From Deltaproteobacteria bacterium (GTDB lineage: Bacteria > Myxococcota > JADLHZ01), in assembly GCA_020848545.1 (NCBI GenBank), contig JADLHZ010000009.1, forward strand, positions 1 to 64,000: DNA of 64,000 bases. The letters are read 5' to 3'. The notes beneath the pieces were generated by a model. That model did no database searches. It saw only the letters and a list, made by a program, of their open reading frames with translations, and was not told the origin of the DNA. Below, piece after piece: positions 45,928 through 55,100 of this stretch (positions are counted from its first letter, which is position 1; each line of letters starts with the position of its first letter). Both the position numbers and the translations under genes were made by a program.

Positions 45928-46218
45928 TACCTCATATTCTCTGCGATCTTACGCCGTTTCGTTTTTGCCAGCGGTCGCGCGCAGAACCACCCTGGGCCAG
46001 GCTGGGGCCAGGCGACCTTCGGTGCTCGCGTGAGCACGACGATGGCGCGACCGATCAAGCACCGAGACAAGTGGCGTATCAGATGGTTCGACGAAGCGAC
46101 AGCCGCGTTGCTCGCTCGGCCACCGCGTGGCCGTCTCAAGTACGGGAGTCTTTTCAAACGTTGACGCGAGCTTCAGCGTCGCCATCTCGAAGAAAACCTG
46201 CGATGCGACGCGCCCCGT

Positions 46219-47172
46219 TCAGGGGGATACCCGGCATCGATCTAGGCGGCAGACGTACCCGGCTTCGCAGTGTGTTTTGTTGTAGCATTCAACGCACTCG
46301 CCGATCGTTTTCTTGCAAAACGGCGTCGCAGGCGAGGCTGAGCACTGCGAATCATCGCCACACGATGCGACGCATCGTTTCAAGGTGAGATCGCAGTACG
46401 GGTATTGAATTGTCTTGCAGTCTGAGGATGTGCCGCATGCGTCGCCGCAAGTACCGTTGCACGCCGGCTTACCGTTCTGACATGCGCCGCTCGGTGACAC
46501 GACCCCGCATGCGCCGCAGTTGTCCCGATCCGTCTTCAGATCGACGCATATCTGGCCGCACCTCACGTCACCGGACGTGCAGCTTGTCACGCCATCGACA
46601 CACGTCTCACCGTCCGATACCCCCGCGTTGCACGCGCCGCAGTGGGAATTGGAATGAGACAGATCGACGCACTCATCTCCGCATGCATGGCAAGCGCTGC
46701 CATCGAAGCGCGCCGACGCTGACACGTCGCCGTCTTGATAGCGCACGCTCACTCCGTCGTCGCCACGATGAAGTCTGAAAGCGATCATGCACCGACTGTC
46801 GTGGTCCGGCAGTAAAGAAGCTCCCTCATCGCAGCCTTCTTCGATGACGCCTGTGAGCGGATCGCCACGGTATGAAAGGCCTTGTTTCGTCTCGACAGAA
46901 AACGCCACGAACGCCAATGGCAACGCGCGAGTCGTTCGGTTCTGGAGCGCGATGTTCACGAACAATGGCGCCTCAGTGCCCTGAATAAACGGCCCCAAAT
47001 TTTCTGTAGTCTGCGTTGATCCGACCACGCTCATCGTGAGCTTGCCTTGCTCGACTGACGGGTTCGAGGCGGTCGGCGTCGTCGAGCCCTGGTTTGACGA
47101 CGTCGCGCTTGGCTCGGCACAACGAATAAATCCAAGGACGAGAAAGATTGAAATTGCGCGCCGTTGAACCAT
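46219..47172 (-). CDS. Exported Cys-rich protein
   Basis: A 317-residue exported protein. A hydrophobic N-terminus (AISIFLVLGFIRC) could be a lipoprotein signal with Cys18, though Arg just before the Cys is not a good lipobox. A Ser/Thr-rich linker follows, then a beta domain to about residue 155. The C-terminal half has about 30 cysteines in repeated CGxC...CxxG units (HCGACNAGVSDGETC, NCGACGVVSPSGAC). This is a pattern common in myxobacterial extracellular proteins. Function unknown. The start 47172 is chosen for the signal; the open frame continues upstream to 47382. Confidence 0.85.
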   Translation of the reverse strand: MVQRRAISIFLVLGFIRCAEPSATSSNQGSTTPTASNPSVEQGKLTMSVVGSTQTTENLGPFIQGTEAPLFVNIALQNRTTRALPLAFVAFSVETKQGLSYRGDPLTGVIEEGCDEGASLLPDHDSRCMIAFRLHRGDDGVSVRYQDGDVSASARFDGSACHACGDECVDLSHSNSHCGACNAGVSDGETCVDGVTSCTSGDVRCGQICVDLKTDRDNCGACGVVSPSGACQNGKPACNGTCGDACGTSSDCKTIQYPYCDLTLKRCVASCGDDSQCSASPATPFCKKTIGECVECYNKTHCEAGYVCRLDRCRVSP

Positions 47173-47359
47173 CGCGGGCCTGATACCCAACCGGATCGAG
47201 AGCATCAATCTGAATGAAACTCGCATCGCTGGGTGATGGTCAAATTCGCGAAACTGCCTTCGTCCGAAGTAGCTTTGACACAATTTCACCATGTGCAGGA
47301 ACCGACCGTCACTTGCCGACGACCCGCTCGGCCGCGCGCAGGGTCCGCGAGCATCGCCG

Positions 47360-47776
47360 TCACGAAAGCCGTGGATCGGCACGCACGAGCGAAAGGAAAC
47401 CCGGCTCCGCGCGCGGCACGCTCACCGATCCCGCGCCGCCCGCGCGCTCGGCGATCGCCGTGATTGCCGCGGTGGAAGCGGCACGAATCTCGGCATCGAG
47501 CGTACGCTCTCCGGCGAGGCAGCGCAGCATCGGCAACGAAGCCGGCGCGCCATGCACCGCGAGCACGCGGATCGCCGCCACGCGCACGGCCGTGCTCATC
47601 AAGGTCAGCGCCGCGATCGCCGCGTTCTCGCAGTGGCGGCGCTCGGCTTCGTTCGCAGCCGGCGCGTGCATCGAGCCGATGCGCACGACCAGCGCGCGCT
47701 CGGTCGATCGCGACAACTGAGACCCCGGACGCATCAGGAAGGTGAGGACGTCGTCGGCGGCGGACTTCATCGTCAT
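47360..47776 (-). CDS. Small HEAT-like helical protein
   Basis: A 138-residue protein, Ala-rich and helical. Two helix-pair segments (ENAAIAALTLMSTAVRVAAIRVLAVHG and DAEIRAASTAAITAIAER, broken here at natural turns) have HEAT-like spacing. No signal peptide. Not recognised further. The opposite strand also has an open frame, but the repeat-like helices favour this one. Confidence 0.55.
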   Translation of the reverse strand: MTMKSAADDVLTFLMRPGSQLSRSTERALVVRIGSMHAPAANEAERRHCENAAIAALTLMSTAVRVAAIRVLAVHGAPASLPMLRCLAGERTLDAEIRAASTAAITAIAERAGGAGSVSVPRAEPGFLSLVRADPRLS

Positions 47777-47925
47777 GCGCTTTCTCTAACGCGCGGCAAG
47801 GCCAAGCCCTGTGCGATTGATCACGCGCCGGCGACGATACTGCCGGCATGAAGCTCACCGCACAGCCGCCCACATCCACGAGCGCACTGGCCAACGTCGC
47901 GTGGCTCTTCGCCAAGGAGACCTCG

Positions 47926-48948
47926 TCAGTCACCGCAGGCGGTGAGGTCGAGCGCGCCTTCGAAGGTGTTCGTGTCGGTGTAGGTGCCGCTCACGCTGCC
48001 GACTTCGACGCGTCCGCGTCCGTAGACCGTCCCCGCGAAGGTCTTCGCCGCGGGGTCATAGGTGCCTTTCATCAGGCCGACGAGCCGCCCGCGCCCGACG
48101 ATCTTCATGAACCACACGTGCTCGCCGTTCTTGCGCACGCCAGCGATGCCGCCGACTTTGGCGATCACCTTGCCATCGTCGCTGAGCACGCGGCCAACGA
48201 GGACGAAGAGATCGCGGCCGTTCGGCGTCGTGCGCTTGTGCCAGCGACCGACGAGGGTGCCGTCAGCGCACTCGGGATCCGCGGGCTTCATGATGCGATC
48301 GATGGCGATGCGCACTTCCTGGCCGACGGTGGCGCTCGGATTCACTTCCCGCAGGTGCGTCGCCGAATCGAGCGTGTAGCTCTTCTCGAACTGGACCGGC
48401 GCGCCGCCTTCACCGCCGAGCTTCACCGTCAACGTGCTGGCGCCTTCGCTCGTCAGCACGAGCATGTGCAGCCCGTCGCTCGCCACCGTGATGTGCGACG
48501 CGAACGCGATCGCAGACTGACTCGTGCGCGGCCGCTCGATCTCGTCGCGCGGTTCGAAGTGCCACGCGCGCACGCGGCGGATGGCGTCGTCGGCGTCGAC
48601 CGTGAGGCTGCCGGAGTAGTCGACGACGTTCTTGGCGTTGCTGCGGTTCACCGGGAAGTTGCCCCAGGCGATCCGTACGAAGTACGCGCCGCGCGCTGCC
48701 TCTTCCGGAAGCAGCTCGGGTGGCATCGCTGGATCGGGATCGGCATTGGCTTCGCCTTCGTCGAGCTCGGCGCTCTCCTCGGCGGCGACAGCCGGCGTCG
48801 GATCTTCGGCGTCTTCGCTGAAGCCTCCGGCGTCGGCTTCGAGCGCGGACTGCAGCTGCGAGTCTTCGAGCGCGATCGCCGGATCGCTCGACGCCGAGGC
48901 GCCGCAGGCCAGGAGGATGAACGACAAAGAAAACGCGAGAGATTTCAT
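47926..48948 (-). CDS. Lipoprotein of unknown function
   Basis: A 340-residue predicted lipoprotein: MKSLAFSLSFILLAC with lipobox Cys15. An acidic, low-complexity linker (residues about 20-75, Glu/Asp/Ala/Pro) leads to a beta-rich mature domain: FVRIAWGNFPVNR, then a segment with WHFEPRDEIERPRT, and a C-terminal part with repeated short Gly-rich strands (GRGRLVGLMKGTYD, GRGRVEVGSVSGTYTD). No enzyme motif seen. ATG 48948 is chosen for the signal peptide rather than 48972. Confidence 0.85.
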   Translation of the reverse strand: MKSLAFSLSFILLACGASASSDPAIALEDSQLQSALEADAGGFSEDAEDPTPAVAAEESAELDEGEANADPDPAMPPELLPEEAARGAYFVRIAWGNFPVNRSNAKNVVDYSGSLTVDADDAIRRVRAWHFEPRDEIERPRTSQSAIAFASHITVASDGLHMLVLTSEGASTLTVKLGGEGGAPVQFEKSYTLDSATHLREVNPSATVGQEVRIAIDRIMKPADPECADGTLVGRWHKRTTPNGRDLFVLVGRVLSDDGKVIAKVGGIAGVRKNGEHVWFMKIVGRGRLVGLMKGTYDPAAKTFAGTVYGRGRVEVGSVSGTYTDTNTFEGALDLTACGD

Positions 48949-49113
48949 GTGCGGGGTCTCCAAGTCAGCCATCGGGCTGCTGTCCTGTATGAACCCGCGC
49001 TCCAGGCGAGGGTTGCGCCCGTCGGAAGCGATTTATTGCGTCCCTCGTGTGCCACGGATCACATGATCTAATGTCGTGCGCCTGCGTCAAACGTGCGACG
49101 ATCTAGCGATCTA

Positions 49114-52100
49114 ATGAACGGCAAGACGATCACGCGGCACCGCCCTGCCGGGACCCTTGCGCTCCCGCCGCCCGCGCCGCCGACCACGGACAACAAGGCC
49201 GATGCGGCGACCGACGCCGCACCCGCGCCGGACCGCGTCGACGACAAGGCAGGCAACACGGGGGCGCCCCAAGACGATGGGCTCTCTGCGCGCGAGAAGG
49301 ACGACGCGACGCGGCAGCGGAGCGCCGTTCGCATCGCGCACCTCGCGAAGAGCTACACGATCGGCAGAGATGAGGCCGAGATCGTCAAGCACGTGCGTGA
49401 CTACGTCGGGAGCGGGAGCGATCGGCTGACCCGCGCGAAGGCCCTCTTGAAGGAGCTCGACGGGCTCGGCGTGCGCTACGCGGGTTTGTACGCCGCCATC
49501 GACGATCCGAAATTGCGCGGCGAGCTAGGCACGCTCACCCGCGACGCCACGACAGCGAAGCAGCGGACGGACGCAGACGACGCGATCGCTGCGCGCGACG
49601 CGGTACCAGTCATCGCTAGCCGCGCCGCGTTCAAGACGGCCGGCCTGCCGATCACCAAGGATGACTTCGCAGCGCTGAGCGCGAAGCGCGTGTCGCCCGT
49701 CGCCGAGAACGTGATCGCGGCGATCGAAGCGCGCGACCACCACATCGACAGCGCTGCCGCCGACCGCGCCGCCGCAGTTCTCGCGCAGCCGAACGCTTCC
49801 GCTGACAAACGTCGAGCCGCCGTGCTCGTGCTCGAGAAGTGGGCGGCGGCGGAAGCGCAGGCGACGACGCTCGACAGCCAGGGCGCGAACGCTGCCTTGA
49901 AGAAGATCGATCTCGCGCTCGCGGACTACCAACGCCTTCGTGCCGCGGCGGTGACGGTCCGCACACAGAACAAGGACGTGAACGCCGACGCCACTGCGAC
50001 GATCGTGTTCCTCGATCGCGAGACGCAGAAGCTGAACGCGTTGCGCGCGCGCTTGAGCGCCGGCTTCGGCGGCGTCATCGAGCGCACCGACGCGCAAGCG
50101 CCGGCGCTCAAAGACGTCCTTGCGCTCACGCAGAAGACCGAGGCGCTCTACGGCGACTGGGACGCGAACATGAAAGACGCGAAGGCCGCCGTCGTGTTGA
50201 TCGACAGCGACCCAACGAAGGCGGCGGCGGCGCTGGCGAGCGCAAAGACCTGGGTCCCGCACCTCGACGCCTTGAATAAGCATTACAAAGATCTCGTGCT
50301 CCTGCGCGCGAAGATCGATCGCTCGACCGACCCGGACTTTCGCGCGTGGGTCGAGCGCTCCGGTGTGCGTGAGCTGATCACCGCGCAGATCACCGCGATC
50401 GACGCGCGGGGCAATGATCTCTGGGTCTACGTCCGGCTCGTGCACGGCGGCATGCGCCACTTGGAAGAGCTGCGGGCGCAAAAGCAGTTCACCGAAGCCG
50501 ACCAGCTCGCGCGCTCGACGCCGGACAAGCTGCAGACGCTCGATGACGCCGCGCTCGACAAGGCCATCGGTGACTACGATCGCGAGATCAAGCAGACGCA
50601 CGCCGCGCGGGCGAAGCTGGTGACTGCGCGAAACGAAGCCCAGGCCGCGCTCGAGAAGAAGCCTCCGTTTTCGACCGCCGATCGGGTGGCGTTTGTGGAA
50701 GCGAAGATCACGCTCGCCGGCACGACGCCGGGGCCGAGGGGCACGCAGCTGACGCTCACGGAGCAGATCACGGCGCTGGCCGACGCCGAGAAGCTGCTCG
50801 TCTTGATGCGCTCGTTCATTCAAACGCGATGGTCGCGCCTGCAGTCGAACGCCGATCTCGGCAACGGCCCCATCGGGCTCGATCCCGTGCTGCAGATGGC
50901 CGGGTTGCCGAAGCTCACCAGCGGCAAGACCGAGGATCTGATCGCAGGGCTCGCGCGTGCAAACCAGAGCTTGCAGATTCCTGGCTTCACGCCGATGACG
51001 CTGACGAAAGACTCGAAGTACGCCGACGTCGCGCAGGTCTTGCGCAAGTACACCGAGGCCGCCGTCATCAAGGAGGTGAACGTCTATCAATATATGCGCC
51101 ACCTCGCGACGACCCAGCTCGGGCTGACGGTGCCCGACGTGCCGTACAAGACGATCGGCAACCAGCGCGTGCTCGACGTCGAAGCGCTGGTCACGCAGAC
51201 GACGGCGTTGCGTGAGCGGCTGGCGAAGGCGCTCGACCTCAAAGAGATCGATGCGGCGTCGTTCCAGATGTTCGACGCGAGCGCACGCGCGAAGAGGGGT
51301 GATCCGCCGCTCAACCCCGGCACAGCGAACGTCTATCACGCGCTCGCGAAGATCGCGCAGCAGCGGACGCAAGTGCATTCGGCGTGGCTGCGAGCGCTCT
51401 CCGAGCACGTCGGCGCGAACGGACTGAGCGGCGCCGACCTGAAGAAGCTCGCCGAAAGCGGCGCGACGCTCGCGGTGCGCGAAGCCGCGTATCAACTGCT
51501 GACGAACGTCGAGCTTCTCGCGACGGTCTCGGAGAACGGCGTCGTCACCAAGAACGGCCTGAGCAAGCTCGAGAAGCGCGTCGCCAGCTTCGAGCAGTTC
51601 CAGATCGACAAGCAGAAGCTCGGCTTCCCCATCGCCTTCGTCGCTCAGCGCCACTGGCCGCACTTTCAGCAAGACACCGAGCGCAAGAAGTTGGCGCCGC
51701 TCTACGACGAGCTCGCCAAGAGCGGCAAGGAGACGTTCACCTTCAAAGACGTCGTCGCTGTGCTCGGCAACGTGCACGTCAACCCTCTCGCGCGGCACAT
51801 GGCCAACGAATTTCTCGTGCATTCGGAGCTTTGGCCGACCTTGAAAGCGAAGGAAGGCGACGAGGTCTTGCAGCTCGGCAAGCTGCGCGACCTCTCCCTC
51901 GGCGGCATCCAGCAACCGCCGACGTTCTGGAGCGACGGCCTCGCCGTGGCCGGCAAGCTGCACGACGCGCTCGCATCGGGAAAGACCGCGGAGGTCCGCG
52001 CTGTGCTCGCGCCGCTGACGCAGAAGCAGCGCGACTGGGTGATGCTCGAGTTCTCCGTGCACTACGGCGAGAGCGCGTTCAGCGATCTGCTCGGCAAGAA

Positions 52101-55100
52101 GTTCAAGGGCCAAGCGATCGGCCAAGTCATCGCCTTCACCGAGAACACGCCGCACGCGGATCGGCGCGCGCAGATCCTGCGCTCGATCGAGGCGAACCCG
52201 CGCTGGATCGAGACGTATACGGGCAACCTGAAGGCGCAGCTCACGCAGATGAAGAAGAAGGACAAGGAGCGCAGCATCGACCTCGACGAGAAGCTCGTCA
52301 AAGAGGTGGAAGCGCGGATCGCCAAGGTCGCGGCGCTGGCGGCGTTCGCGGCGTTGCCGGTGCTCCCTGGGATGCAGAAGATCGCGGCGCTCTATCGGCA
52401 GCAGCTCGCGGACGCGATCGCCGAGGCGCAGTATTCGGCGCGCACGCTCGCGATCTCGATCGACGCCGAGATCGACGACTGGAACGCGAAGGTCGACGGT
52501 TGGACGAAGCGCATTCAGGGCGGCATCATCATGGTCGGCGCGCTGATCATCACCGCCGGCGCCGCGACGCCTGGCGTGATGGCGGCGGGGACGAGCGCGC
52601 TGACGATGGCCGGCGCTGGCATCTTGGGCGGCACGATCGTCGCCGGCACGATCGGGCTCGCAGGATCACTCTCGTTTCAGAAGCACACCCGCGGCAAGAT
52701 CTCGCTGCGCCAGCTAGACAATGACGTCGGTGAATCACTGCTCGCCGGCTTCAACACCTCGCTCGGCGCGGCGCTGCCGATGTTGGCGCTGAGCAGCTGG
52801 GGCGCGAACATCTCGACCTACGCGATGCTCGCGCGCATGGCGGCGCTGAACACCGCGACCTCTGTCTTCAGCACCGACGTCACGGCGATCTACCAACGCG
52901 CCAAGGGCGACGACGCGGCCGCCGATGCCACGATGCGCGGGCTGAAGTGGGACGCGCTGCGCGCCGGGATCGGATCGATCTTGCTCGCCCCGCTCGGCGT
53001 GGTCTCCGGTTGGAAGGGTGTGGTCGCCGGCGCGTTCGGCGGCGGCTTGGAGCAGGCATTGTTCAACTTGTTCAGGAAGCTGGCGCTGCACGAGGACGTC
53101 GCGTGGCACGACGGCATGGAAGAAGCCGTGATCATGGGCGGCGTCAGCACGCACATCTTCCAAGAGCACCACCACGCGACGACCGCAGCGCGCATCGAGA
53201 AGGCGAAGGCGACGTCGCTGGGTGAGCTCGAGCTGCGCGCTCCAGGCGAAGGCAAAGAGGCGGCGCCGAGCTGGAAGATCGCCGCGGTCGAAGATCGCTA
53301 CCTCATCATCGAGAGCGCGACGGGTGAACGGCGCAAGGTGAAGGCGGGCTTCCTCCTCGAAAAGAACCCCGGGCTCGAGACCGCGCTGCGCAAGATCGAA
53401 GCGAAGGGCGTGGCGCCGACCAAGAAGCCGCGCGCCGCCGCCGCGCCCGATCCCAAAGTCGAAGCGCTGATCGCCGAGACGAAGAGCACGCTGCCCGCGG
53501 ACGCCGGCGCCGATCTGATCGCCGATCTCGACTCGCTCGCGGTGAGCGAGTCATTCTTCAAGCTGCCGCGCGAGACGCAAAAGGCCGTCGCCGAGGCGCT
53601 CGGCAAGCAGCACGATCCGGCGACGCGCCTCTGGCTCTCGGACTTCGCGCTGAGTGAAGCGTTCAAGCACCTGCCCGCAGACAAGCAGGCACAGCTCATT
53701 CAACTCGTCGGCGGCAAGAACCCGCACATGTCGCAGCCCGCGTTGCTCGAGATGGCAAAGCTGGTCTCCGCTCCGAGCTACCAGGGTGCGTCGCACGCGA
53801 GCCAGACGAAGGCCCTGCTCACGTTCATGAAGGAGCAACCGTGGGCGCGCTTCGTCAACGCGGGTCACGGCGCTTACGACGGCCGCCGCGCGCGCTACGA
53901 GATCAGCGCTGGCGAGCCCGCGGGCGAAGTGCGCTTTCACGAGGGCGACCACAAGGTGAACAAGCACGTGCTGACGATCGACGGGCGGGAGATCACCGTC
54001 TACGTTGCCGAGGGCGCTGCCGGCCACCCGAACGTCAACACGCTCGACGAGGTCGCCAAGGCGATCGCCGCGGCGCCGCTCGCCACCCGAAAGCTCATCA
54101 AGGAGATCCGCATCCACGCCGAGCCCCATTCGAACGGCGGCTATATGACGGCGTCGACCGACCATACGATCGACGTCTACGCGACGTCGAACAAGCCGCC
54201 GCAGCATGAGGCCGACTCGACGATGTCGCACGAGACGGGCCACGTCCTTGCGTTCGATCGCTTCGGATCGATGCAACCGCCGGGACCGGGCTGGGCCGAG
54301 TGGATCGCGGCGCACCAGAGCGACGGCATCGGTCCTTCGGGCTACGCGAAGACCGACCTCGGCGAAGACTTCGCCGAGACGCTCGCGCTCTACACCGACG
54401 TGCGTGGCACCGAATTCGAGGCCGAGCTGCGCGCGATCATGCCGAACCGCTTCGCGATCTTGGATGCGATGTTCCGCACGGCGGCCATCGACGCCCCGCT
54501 TGCTCCGTCGGCGCCGGTGCTGAGCGACAAGGGATTTCGTGCGATCGCCGTCGACACGACGACCGACCGCGCGCGCGTCAGCGTGGACTACGAAGGCAAG
54601 ACGTACACGTACGCGTTTTCGATCGACGAGCTGCTCGCGTCGAACCCGGACCGGGTGATCGGCATGGAGGTCGAGGTCGGCGGCGTGCGCTACAAGGTCG
54701 ACGGCGTCGATATGCTGACCGGGAACTTCGCGCTGCGCGGCGCCGGCGGCGCGATCTTCGATCTGTGGTCGCCGACCCGGTTGTTCGAGCACGCTCCGCT
54801 CGAGGTCGCGCAGCGCCTGGGTCCAAAGGGCAGCGTCGACCTGCCGCCAAAGACGATGCCCGAGCACGGTCTCACTGGGCTCAACGGCCGCATGTTCGAA
54901 GATCTTTACACGAGCGTTCCCGGCAAGCAGGCCGCCCTCGACGCCGTCGCGAAGCTCGATCCGGCGCTGCGCGAAGACGCGTTGCATCTCGTGGCGCGCA
55001 CCGACGATCCGGACAAGCTGCTCTTCTTCGCCGACGCCGCCGGCAAAGGGCCCTACGCCGCAAAGGTCGCGCGCGAGCTCTTCGACGCGTACACAGGCGT

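Noticed and set aside
45949-46185. 78-codon minus-strand frame beyond attR
   Set aside because: No recognisable domain, no ribosome-binding site, and it lies in the open-frame region that also passes through att. Left unannotated.
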